Shown here piece by piece: positions 11,493 through 23,400 of a DNA stretch of 64,000 nucleotides. The notes below the pieces were generated by a model. The model saw only the letters and a list, made by a program, of their open reading frames with translations, did not search any database and was not told where the DNA came from. The stretch comes from Apostichopus japonicus (taxonomy: Eukaryota > Echinodermata > Holothuroidea > Aspidochirotida > Stichopodidae), in NCBI RefSeq assembly GCF_037975245.1, contig NC_092571.1:20236917-20300916 (forward strand). The letters are read 5' to 3'. Both the position numbers and the translations under genes were made by a program. How positions within the stretch are numbered: the stretch's first letter is position 1; each line of letters opens with the position of its first letter.

Positions 11493-12012
11493 CAGGGGTT
11501 CGCTAACTGGGGTGCATGGATCCCCAGGGGGTGCGTGAGTCCATCCCAGGGGGTTCGCGAGACGTTTCTGAAAGTCAAAACTATAGTACTTTTTGTTGAA
11601 CTAAAATCTGATATATCATATAATTTAGTAATGTACAAAAGTCGTACCTATCGACACTCTTTTCGCGTTCCATACGCATATGTTGCCATAGTAGTACCGT
11701 ACCGTGCATGTGATAAATAACAATTCTATGAAACAGACACAGGCCACTTGACTTTGGTGAAGTTAGTGTACGCATGACAGTACATTGTGAAGATAAAGAG
11801 CTGATCTGATCTTGAAGTTTCTAAATAAATGTTTGTTCATCTCTTGTTTGTTTTTTTATTACAATATTACACTATGGACTTGATCTTTTACGAAGCACTG
11901 TTATGCGTATTATGGTATAATTATGACTTAGATCGTGTCTCGAAAAGTTTGTGGACAACTCTGACATCCACAGGGGGTTCGTGGGGGGGGGGATAAAGTT
12001 AGGGAAACCGTG
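11493..12012. mobile_element. Non-autonomous hAT-like element (520 bp)
   Basis: Ends CAGGGGTTCGCTAAC and GTTAGGGAAACCGTG are imperfect inverted repeats, flanked by a perfect 8-bp duplication CCCTAGTG (11485-11492 and 12013-12020). The interior is AT-rich and non-coding. Confidence 0.85.
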
Positions 12013-12251
12013 CCCTAGTGCCTTGATTGACTTTCTACCTAGTCGTGTCAAGCTCAGTATAGTTCAGTCAACACAATCTAGCCTCAAGAGATCCATACCA
12101 TGGACTGCAAAGGGTCCAACTTTCAAATAAACAGGGCCGACCCTTCATACTCGGTCCATATTGAACACGATTGCAAGCAACTCTAGCTGACACGACTTCT
12201 TGATATATAGTTTAAAAAAAATGAAAAAAGAAAGGCTAGGTATTCATAGTA

Positions 12252-12257
12252 TTTATT
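12252..12257 (-). promoter_or_regulatory. Candidate distal polyadenylation signal for XRN1
   Basis: AATAAA on the minus strand followed by a T-rich stretch. If used, it would give XRN1 a 3' UTR of about 2.2 kb. A nearer AATAAA lies at 14310-14315. Confidence 0.3.
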
Positions 12258-14428
12258 GCATGAAAAGTTTAAAATATGGACATTTTACATAATAGATACA
12301 TTATGAAAACTATTAAAACATAAAAAGGAAATATTTCTTACAATTTATGGATCATCAAATTACAAGGCGATTGTATCACAAAAAAAAAACACAAAAAAAA
12401 ATCAAGAAAAAGAGGGAAAAGAAATCTGAATGAATTTAGGTAGTTATAATATAAGTGAATTGGTATAATAAAATCAGTAAAATGTCTTACTAAATTTGGA
12501 CCACCATACAGAAACGAAATATTAATCACATAACTCATTTTGAAAATAATGTCATGTGACAACACCACAATGTTTGGGTACTATATATTTCTACATGAGA
12601 ATGTAAACATTTTCAAGAAACCAAAAAGTTGGAAGAGATAGATTTTTGGACAGGTGAAATTTCATATTTTGCATTCTTCTTGTTTTTACTACAGAGGAAA
12701 AGGAAAACTATTTGAAGAATTTTTATGTGGTGAGAAGGGTGAGATGTTCGTGGAGCGGTATTGGGAATGGAATTAGGCAGAACGATGTTAAGTACACATA
12801 GTGGGTGGTGGTACCAAACAGTACTGCTGACATTTCATTGGACTACATACAGGGTAACATAAGTAATACCCTTTCCCTCTCTCTCTCTCTGCCACTACAA
12901 CTTCCATCCCGACTTTCTCCTCTTCTACCCCCTAGTGTATTCCAGTTGAAAGTAAATACAGGTGAAAAGATGATAGTAAGGAGAAGGGAGGGAGGGGGCA
13001 GGGGGGTGAAGACAAAGGCCAATATCCAAATTACTTACACTTTGTTTGCTATGTCTTAAGGGGATCCTTTAGTATTTAAAAAGTTAAAGCAGATGACCAA
13101 AAAATTGACTGGAAAAATGGAGGAGAATATTGAGGGATTAATAATTAGCAATTTATGGATTTGGTTCTTAAAATGCATTAATAATCAAGAATTCTGTTTC
13201 TTCACTTCATAGACAACATTGACATGAAGTCTAAATCTTGTGAAAACTGGAGGGAGAACAAAATTTAAAACCAGCGACCCCACCTTGAGTGATATATGAG
13301 TGATATAGTTTACACCAAATACAGTTTGAAACTTAATGTGAGATAGAGATGTCGAATAAAAGAGAAAGCTATTAAAAGATTGCTGATAAAATTATTCTCA
13401 TTTACGGCAAAAATTGCCAAGAAACACTTTTTTAAATGCTGAATATCCTAAACCATTTCTTCACATGGAAACCAAAAAAAAAAGGCAGAATTATTTGACA
13501 GACATTAAAAGTTAACGTTAAACCAAAAGAGGTTGATAAAATAGAAAGGAAAAAACAGAAGAAAAAAGAAAGAATAAGCTCTTTAGAAACAGGATGCATG
13601 GGATCTGCAGATTTTGATCAAACTTTTTGACCTCTTTTCGTTCTGTCAATTTCTTGGCCTTGCCAATCGAGGTGGTATTTATGAACACACATACATATAT
13701 ATGAGAACCCAAACAAACCCGGATAGTGGAGAAACAACTGGAGCAACAAAACTGATGAAGGGAAAGTGCAAAGTTAGGACGCTCTATCAAATGTGCCATT
13801 GAGCTTAAATAGATCAGTGGTAGGTTGTAATGCCCTATACATTATTTACAGTGACAGAATTTGGACAGAGTGGGCCCCTTCCTCATGCCCCCCCTGCTCA
13901 ACCTAGAGCCCCCCTGACCCCTCCACCCACAGCCTCCCTCCTCTCCCTTTGCCTGGATATAAACATATCAAAAACTATCACACAGGAACTATTCATATGA
14001 AAAATTACTATCTTCATGTCCTTAATATAACACAGCATTGATATCTCCTATTCTAACCATTTCTGAAATTGAAACTTCTCAGAAGTTTGTAAAATTGGAT
14101 AAAAATTGATAGAAACAGAATTTAAAATAAAATATAAAAAAAAATGAGAAGAAGCCCCTTGAAACATACCAGTCTGCACTCGCTTAACAAAAGTGAATAT
14201 TTTTATCCTAAATATTAAAAAAAATAAAAAATATTTTTCTTTGGTTTATACTCCAGCACCCCTTAGCTATAACCATAAAAAGAAAAAAAAAATCTTTGGG
14301 GTAAACGAATTTATTTTCTGATAGTTTACCACTTAGAACTTGTTCCGGTCAGATGCACATACTAAAGCAGATCTAAAAATTGAAAGGAAGAGCGAACTAA
14401 GAGTATAGAAAGATATTTATCCCTCACT
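12258..14428 (-). other. Probable XRN1 3' UTR or 3' flank, no gene seen
   Basis: AT-rich sequence directly downstream of the XRN1 stop codon with several poly-A/poly-T runs and a TC-repeat near 12875-12890. No coding exons were recognised. The extent of the 3' UTR cannot be fixed from sequence alone. Confidence 0.4.
14310..14315 (-). promoter_or_regulatory. Candidate proximal polyadenylation signal for XRN1
   Basis: AATAAA on the minus strand about 115 bases past the XRN1 stop codon. Confidence 0.35.
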
Positions 14429-17400
14429 CTAATCCCCCCCAAAATTGATGGCCAATTTGGCACCACCACCTTTAGCCCCTTGCCTTCTCCCTCGTGTCCT
14501 CGGACCACCAGCTTTGGGCGCCGGGGACATATCTTCTGTTATAGGCTCTGCCCTTGCAGGCACTGACTGGTGTGCCACTGGTGGCTGTGGTCTGGGTGTA
14601 ATCGGCATATGGTCCGCTGTTGGCTGATGTACGGGTCCAGCAGGTGAACGTTCCAACAATGTCTGAGGGCCCTCGGGTCCGGTTAGTGTATATCCCGACA
14701 TTGTCGGGACCCTCTGTGGTGTCTGATCCAAGAATGGCAGAGGTTCGGTTTGTGAATAGTCCTTCATTGGTACTCGTTCCTGATGGTCCGGTCCACCTTG
14801 GACCAGAGGTTGACCGAGTCGAACAGAGTCAAGAATGTCATCGGGGTTTGGTGTCTTCTGAGGTGTCAACTTCTTAGTTACCTGAAGCCAATTCAAGATT
14901 GTAAGATGATTGATTGATAAGGAGAGAAATACAGCAGATATTTTTGAATATAACTGAGAGGCCCAGGAGGAGCAAGCCATGACTCACCAGACCCCTCCCC
15001 CACCCCTCAGAATCGATGGTTGAAATGAATGAAAGCTAGCTATGGGCTTGATATTTAAAGGTCATCATTTTCCATCACTTAAGTCTGTAAGATGTAGATG
15101 ATATTCCAACATCTGGAAAACAATTTGTGACCCACCAAAAAATTACTTTGGCCCACTCTTGGGTCACACCCCATAGTTTGCGAACCATTGGTCTACAATA
15201 ATGCCACACATCCTGCAATGCAATTACATGTAATCTAAGCCATGATCCACATCTCTTGTATTCTCAAAGAAGAGGTCAATTGATTTCGTCCCTCTCTATA
15301 GGTACTATAAAAGAAGATCAAAGATGACTTCAAAGTGCCTCATACACACCTGCAACGGTACGAACTGAGCAGAGCTCTTCTGGGATTGACTGGCGTCTTG
15401 GGCCTCAGCGAAGGAACGCTGAAAAACAAACAGCAAAGGAATAGAGAAGAGTCTATTTTAGTTGAGGATCAAAGGATCAAAGGATCAAGACTGATGGTTG
15501 GACATCGGATGCTGAGGGGGACTCGCAGAATCACCACACCGGGACTCCACGGGCCAATCATTTCTGCTTGCAATATCGCACAATAGACATTGTTTGTTTG
15601 TAGAGATTATCTCTATCATTTGACATTCATTCAGCCTTGCTACATGGGATCCTGCAGCTGCTGCAGCTTGTCTTTGAGACAGTGCCAAGATGACTCAATG
15701 CTTAAGGATCCAATCAACCTTCTGTATTCTGATTTGTCTGGAAAATAGTTATAAAATACTTTTAAACTTTCTTTGTGCTATCTTTTTTTGTATATATAAT
15801 CATTCAGCGTTCCAATGAACCAATGGATGTGGTAGTCTGCAATCACCCACCATAAGAGACCAGTTAAAACAGACTCACCATAACCATCGTAAGAGACCGT
15901 AAAACAGACTCACCATAACTTGAAGGGCTTTAAAGGCAGCCAACTCCAGAGCATTCCTTCTTCCTGTGCAAGGCTCACCACTGATAATTTGACCAGTTGG
16001 TAGATAGATGACCACAAAGTACTGACCCTATGGGCAAATTGATTAAAAAAATTGTCACCGTGACCATTAGACACTCATGTTCATGTAATGAAGGGAGACA
16101 GGAGAGTCAACTCTGTAGCCCACCCTGCCTCTCATCCACCGAGGAGAAAAGTCTCTCTTGTGGAACTACACATTTGTCTGAAGAAAGTCATGAATATACA
16201 TTTATTTCTTAAGTTAGAGGTTATCACATTACTTGTATGAAATGTATAATTACTTAGGATGTTTGAAGCCCTTGCTGTCACAGAGTGTTCTTAATTTATT
16301 CAGCATTGTGTTCAGTTACTATCCTGTGGGTCATTTTTCATTCAGTTAATACAATATTTTTGATATATACTGTACTTTCACATCATGCTTCAAAGCACTT
16401 GCACTGACAGTATGAGCAGTACGAATCTCTTGTGTTGCTATCGAACAAAGGTAAGGAACTGTTCATACTGTCAGTACGAGTGCTTTGAAGCATAATATGA
16501 GGGGACAGTATATAGTGGTATTAGCATTAGAATCAGATAAAGGTTAGGAACAGTTCATACAGTCAGTACGAGTGCTTTCAAGCTTGTTTCAGGGGACAGT
16601 ATAGAGTGGTATTAGCATTAGAAACATATAAAGATAAGGAACTGTTCATACTGTCAGTACATATGCTTTGAAGCATGATATGAGGGGACAGTATAGAGTG
16701 GTATTAGCATTAGAATCAGATAAAGGTAAGGAACTGTTCGTACTGTCAGTCGGAATGCTTTGAAGCATGATATGAGGGGACAGTATACAGTGGTATTAGC
16801 ATGAGAATCTGATAAAGGTAAGGAACTGTTCATACTGTCAGTGCGAGTGCTTTGAAGCTTGTTTCAGGGGACAGTATAGAGTGGTATTAGCACTGCAAAC
16901 TTGTCATGGAGCTGACTGCATTTTTCTACAGGTTTCATAACTAGGCGTCACATGACTATAATACATATTACACTTGAATTAAGACTGACCATAATATCTG
17001 TGTCAATGTATTCGTAATTGGGATGTCTTAAGCCTCGAGTCTCGCAGAATGCTCTCAGTTTATTCAGCATGGTGTCCTGTTGCTGTCCTGGTGCGGCATG
17101 AACACCACCTCCGCCTCCTCCACCGGCTGAACCGCCTACAGATGGCATACTAGAACTGGAAGAGACAATACTTCATCATTAATACACATTCTGAATTTCT
17201 TTCATAATGGCGTTAATGCCGCTGAAAAATCGTCATGGAAACTGACTTCAATATGAACTGTCAAGCATGAGGATTTAAAGCCCCCCCCCCCTCCCCATTA
17301 TTCATTCCACTATAAACATAAACATCAAACCAATCCCCAGAACTCAAAAATCATTTTTGGTACTATTGTGTTGTAAATTAGCACACAATCATGATGATGT

Positions 17401-20400
17401 ACTTTTCCCCATAAAATTTGGCCCATTCGAAAACTTCAAACCATACCAAATATAAATAATGATTATTGTTTCGGTTGAGATGGAAATATGTGGTCAATCA
17501 ATCTTTTCCTCTCGACAAAGAAACAATTACAAGGGATAGGGGGGGAGCTTTAAAACTTCTTCGAAAAGACAGATCAACATATCCCTGAAAAATCATCTTC
17601 ATCTTTTCCCTACAAAATTAAAGGAAAAGGAAATTTTAGGAGATGATCGTGTTTACACTTTGAATGCCATGTTTTAGTCACTATAAAAGGTGTCACTTTA
17701 TACACACTAGGTATGAAGTTAATCAATGCTTCACTCAGGGGTTGTCATGTTAACAAGGAAACCTTTGGGCTTTATAAAACAAGGTTCTTGTACTTACTAA
17801 GGTGAAACCACCACCTGTGTATGAATATAAACTGTTTACTTGTGTTTTCTCCCTTCATCTTAATCATTATATATATATATATACTGTTTTTCTTAAATAT
17901 ATATGTATGTTTATGTTATTAATATGTATGTATAAATACACACACAAGGTATCGATTAATGTGCTTTGCATTTCCTCAAATATTCACAGACTCACCTGTC
18001 ACTGACGGGAGGGAAGCCCGGTTGTCCAGGAGGTGACCGCTGCCTCTCTGGAGATTGGATTGGGTTAGGAGACAGAGGGTTTGAAAAGGACTGCTGCCCT
18101 GATGGCTGGGATAGCTGATGACCGATGGGTGGCGGGTACCTTGACGTACCAGGAATGACCATGGTGGAATTTGGCGTCCCATGCAGAGGTCCCAGAGGTT
18201 GGTTTACATTTGGCCCTGCACGTTGCATCATGTTTGGCACTGAACCACCGGCAGCAGGGTGAGAAATGTTTGACGTGTGTACCATTGGTTTCCCGGGAGG
18301 AGCACCATGCATTAATGGTGGATTCCTAGGTGGCTCGGGCAGGCCATGTTGCTGTGGCATGTTATGGAATGTTTGCCCTTGCTGTTTGATTACATTTGGC
18401 ACTGCGTTTGGGCCCATCTGCCCATGCCCATGGAATTGCTGATACTGCGGGGCATTGGGAACCATGGGCCTCTGAGGCATGAAACCGCCATGGCTACCCA
18501 CAGGTGGTACAAATCCCATCCCCGGTACAACCATTCCTCGCATACGCTGATTACCTGGCATCATTCCAAAGGGCAGATGAGGGTATTGTTTAGGTGGGGT
18601 GTTAAAACCAGTCGGTGGAAATCTGGGCTGCTGATTGAGTGCTTGCTGCTGCTGTTGCAGTTGCTGCTGCTGTTGCAGTTGCTGCTGCAGTTGCTGCTGC
18701 TGTTGCAGCTGCTGTTGATGTTGCTGTTGCTGCTGGGGTACTGGCTGAAAGGCACTTTTCTCTGGCATGTTAGTGGATGGCCTTGAAACAGGCAAACCTG
18801 GGGAAACTTGCTGCTGATGATGTGGTGGCATTGGTCCTGGAAACTTGTTGAGAGATTGCTGTCCTATTTGAGAGAGTCCCAACGATTTATCTGGTGAAAG
18901 TAGTGGCTTACCGATGGCGCCAGCAAACAGGTTTTGCTGAGCACCGGATGGAAAGAGAAGGTTTGTGTTAGTTGGCGGTGCAGCTTTCACACGTAGATAC
19001 TCCAAGGGTGAAAAACCAGGAGGATGATTCTGTTCTGGAACTTTCCCCTTTGGTGATCCAGCAGCTAGAAAGAGAACACAAGGCCAAATGGTTCAGCGAT
19101 TCCTTGCCACAGTTTGTATAAGGACATTTAATAGTAACACAACAGGACTTGACAAGTGTTAACAATGGGCACCTTCATTGTTTCTAACAGTACCACAGAT
19201 ATGACTTGGGGTTCCTAATGCATGTCATCTATCCTGCTACAGATCTCCAAAGATTTCAAAAAGTGCTCTAACATATCTCAATCTATGTGCTAGTTGAAAT
19301 CTCGTCTACAATGATTACAAGAAGAATCGCAGGTTATAAGTCATGTACATTCCATATCCTAGACTTGGATACAATCTTACTGACGATCAAAGCTTAAAAC
19401 TCAGTTTGGTGTACATAACTGAAAATACCTTAAAGAAGCTAACTGCTCGGTTGACGACCAGATGTGTGTAAAGTTGCCAAACAAACGGTGGGTAACATTT
19501 TGTTGCTAAAATGTGCTAGTTATGAGTGGTAAATACCATATGCTAGTTTTAATATATCGCACTTTCAATTATTAGGAATGTTCAGGTACTTTGCCCAGAA
19601 GTGTCCATCAGATTTTCCTCAAAGGAATTCTCAGTGACTGCAGCTTGTCAAGTATTGCAGACCAAGAAAGGACGACTATGAAGCGCCCTCTCTTGATTTA
19701 GGGCATTGCTGGAGATCCCCACAACTGACTTCGAGTGATCCTCAAGGATCTTGCACTAACGTACACTGAACTATCAAGTACAAAGTTCACCATACGATGA
19801 CTATGACAGCGCCCTCTGTTGATTTAGGGCATGGCTGGAAATCCCTATAACTGACTTTGTGTGATCCTCAAGGATCTTGCACTAACGTACACTGAACTAT
19901 CAAGTAAAAAGTTCACCTAAGCTTTCCTTTGCAGTCATCGGGTGAACAAAGTATTCAGAATCTGACAAGTTGACCGTAAATGGACTTTGAATGTGAAGAC
20001 CAAGGAGAACTACATACCAAGTATTAAAAGTTTGACCAAGCTGAAGTTTCTATCATATACTATGTTTAAACTTTTTGGCCTTTAATCTCTGTTGACCTTT
20101 GACCTCCACATGAAACAATAGAGTCCTTGGACTCATCAAGGTCTGTCTACATGCAAAACCTGAAGTTAACAGAAAAGCAGTAAGGTCTTGATTTGATGCC
20201 ACGAGGAGAAGTATTACCATAACAATGAGAAAGGTTCAACACCACATTCTACTACACATCTGAGGTCATGCTTTTAACTTGTAATTTTGGATGTCATTAT
20301 TCTAATTATTTGCTCATCTTCTCCTCAGACACTTAAAAATAACAATAATAATAATATCAAATATTTAAATACCGAGCAGTTCCTGGAAGGACATCCACTT

Positions 20401-23400
20401 GACTTGTGAACCTATCTCTGACGACGGTCCAGTCCTTGTCGTTGGTTCTGCCGGCTCCACTCCGGGGGAGCTCCCTCCAGTAATGTGGCTCAGATTCAAC
20501 AGCTGGCAAAGTTTCTCTTTAGTTTCAATCTATCACAAAAATACAAAGGGAAGAAGAAAAAGAAAAAAAATATTAAGAGATCTCTCCATTTTAATTTGAA
20601 GCAATTCATCCATCTTGCTGATGAGTGAATTATTCAATAAATATAACCTTCCTCTCCACCAGTTTTATTTGGATGCATCAATTTTAACTTGTGCATTAAA
20701 TATGTTTGTATGTGTTAATTTTCACCTTTGCGTTATATATGTTTGTATGTGATAATTATCACCTTTGCATTATATATGTTTGTAAGTGTTAATTTACACT
20801 GTTGCATTATGTTTGTATGTGGTAGTTTTCTACTTTGCATTGTATATGTTTGTATGTGGAAATTTTCGCCTTTGCAGTATATGTTTGTTTGTGTTAATTT
20901 TCACCTTTGCATTATATATGTTTGTATGTAGTAATTTTCACCTTTGCATTATATATGTTTGTATGTGGTAATTTTCGCCTTTGCATTGTATATGTTTGTA
21001 TGTGGTAATTTTCGCCTTTGCATTATATGTTTGTTTGTGTTAATTTTCACCTTTGCATTATATATGTTTGTATGTAGTAATTTTCACCTTTGCATTATAT
21101 ATGTTTGTATGTGGTAATTTTCGCCTTTGCATTGTATATGTTTGTATGTGGTAATTTTCGCCTTTGCATTATATGTTTGTTTGTGTTAATTTTCACCTTT
21201 GCATTATATATGTTTGTATGTGGTAATTTTCACCTTTGCATATGTATTAGGCGTCATTCTCTCCTTCTCCATCTCCTCCACTCTTTTCCTCTCTTCATCT
21301 TCTGTGTCCTCGCCCTGCACAAAGTCCGATTCTTCGTCCCAGATCTCGTCGGGGCTCATCGGATCACTAGATTCTGTGTTTTCCCGTCTGGAGGTCGCTG
21401 TACTTCTGCCTTTGGTCACGGTGGGGTGATTACTGGCAGTCGGTACCATATCCTCGGGATGGTCTTGACGGACCCTGCCCTCCTCTAGCTGGTACGCGGC
21501 TGTGCTGGCAGTGGGTGGTGGATTCAGCCCACCACTCGTCCCGTCTCCAACTTTCAACTTCTCCCACAGTTCGCTGAGTTTATCTTTGGAGCTGTTATCT
21601 CGCACCCCCCGCTCAGTGCCACCACCGTTCTTGTGAACGGGGCTCGGTACTGCCGGAGGAGAGTCCGATTGCTCTGGACTGGTCCCCACCGCCTCGGACG
21701 AATTGCTGCTCTCATCGCTGGGCCCATATGAACTTGTGGTCAGGTTGCTGTCACGCTTGACCAGTCTCTCTCTCTTCCTGAGGACTTTCTTCCCACTTGC
21801 TTCATCTTTCCGTGAGAGGATCGTGTACTTAGGGGGTCCGGATTTGACCTCCTCTTGCGTCAGTTGGCTCTGAGGCTTGGTCTGAGGTCCGCTGGGCTTT
21901 AATATTGATGCGAAAGATGGAGGGGTAGCTATATTCTGGGTTTCTTCAGCTTGTTTGTTCTATGGAAATTGAAATTAGAGCTTCAAACAAACTGAACAGG
22001 GATTGATAGCTATCAATTAATTCCACCAAAATACTAATATTTAACGTCCCATCTCTTTTACTTTTAATTTCTTGATTTTATACACTCCATTAATGAAGCG
22101 GTTTTATACACTTCATTAATGAAGTGGAGAATCTTTTCCAATCGCCAATACATCCAAGTGACCTTTGACCTACCATTTTGCAATACTCTGTTTAAGCTGA
22201 TTGTGCCACCACTTCATTCATTCTAAATCATTTCACCAAAAATGAGATATAAAACCACAAGTGTTTTAAACATGTATGTTTCAATATCCAGACTTTCTGT
22301 GTGAAAAGTAGACACAAAACATGAGAAACTTACCCTGGAGGATGGAGCTGAGGATTTCTTCCTGGCACCTGTCCGATTGGCTGTGTCTGACGGGGGTTCC
22401 CCACCCTCCTTTTTGGAAACACCTAGTTTGTTTATTTTATTGGCGTACCACTGCTGTTCTTGTGTATGAGGCGCAGTCGATGTTGGATTGAAGAAACGGA
22501 TTTCGTTCTGTTGAGGTTTCACCACCGCTAACGGTTTCTCACTTTTAGCTCCTCTCCTCGAGCCGTACGAAATGTTCATCAGGGCCGAAGCTGACATCCT
22601 GTAACCACGGTGATTGCTGCAACGAAGCTTCAGACCGCCCACAAACTCCTCATCGAAAATGACCTCGTAAATCGAATCCAAAATGGTGGCACCTGTTGCC
22701 GGGGAAAAGTAACAGCACTATAATGTTGCATGGCAATGAGTTGGACAAACCTTAAACAGCCTCCACGGGAATTGAAACCTGGACCTCCCACTTTATAAGC
22801 AGATGCTCCTTCCTATTTGGTAACGGACGCTGGACGAATGTCTTATAATTTCAAGCCAATCAAATTATGTCATACAATTTCACTGTCAGCCTTGCCAAAT
22901 ATCAAAAACAATACTGGTCTCCCTTTGTAACTTATTGGCCAGATTCTAGAGCACATGAGAAGGCCAAATTGCAGCATGCAAGCAAATTTTCCACAACCAC
23001 CTGTGAGAAGGTTTTCTCCTGCTAATGTGACCTGTGGAATCTTACCCTATATCAAGGGAAGACATGAAATGTGTATTGTCTGAGAACTTTTACTTATGTT
23101 GCTCCTACCTGTGAAATGATATTTCAACTTAACAGATTAGCTACTTGTACCACTTTCTAAGGCTTTTTATTAGAATACACCACTCGATTGAGAGCGTGAG
23201 ATTGGGGACAGATTTCTTTTTTGAAATAAAATCATTTTGTCCAGAGAGTAGGTACAATGCGGTGTGTGGATTGTGTACAATATTTCACTACAACCCTACA
23301 GATCAAATTTCATGCCCACATCAGGTCTAGGTGATCACATCTGACCTAAAGTCATGCATGGGGCAAAAGAGCTTTTGCTGCTGCCCCTTCTCTGTGGAAC

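Larger units (their letters stand above)
14429..19064 (-). other. XRN1: XRN1 exons 30-34: Pro/Gln-rich tail, dsRBD-like fold and conserved C-terminus
   Basis: Exon 30 (356 codons) is rich in Pro, Gln, Gly and Met, with a polyglutamine stretch near 18640-18740. Exons 31-32 (residues about 1946-2013) encode [30 protein letters not shown] and [13 protein letters not shown], the helix-strand-helix pattern of a double-stranded-RNA-binding-like fold also seen near the human XRN1 C-terminus. Exons 33-34 hold FVPLQVTKK, split across the intron, and end in [10 protein letters not shown], which resembles the conserved end of vertebrate XRN1. Confidence 0.85.

Noticed and set aside
18346-18786. Leu-rich plus-strand frame opposite XRN1 exon 30
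   Set aside because: It is the antisense of the polyglutamine tract and Pro-rich coding sequence.
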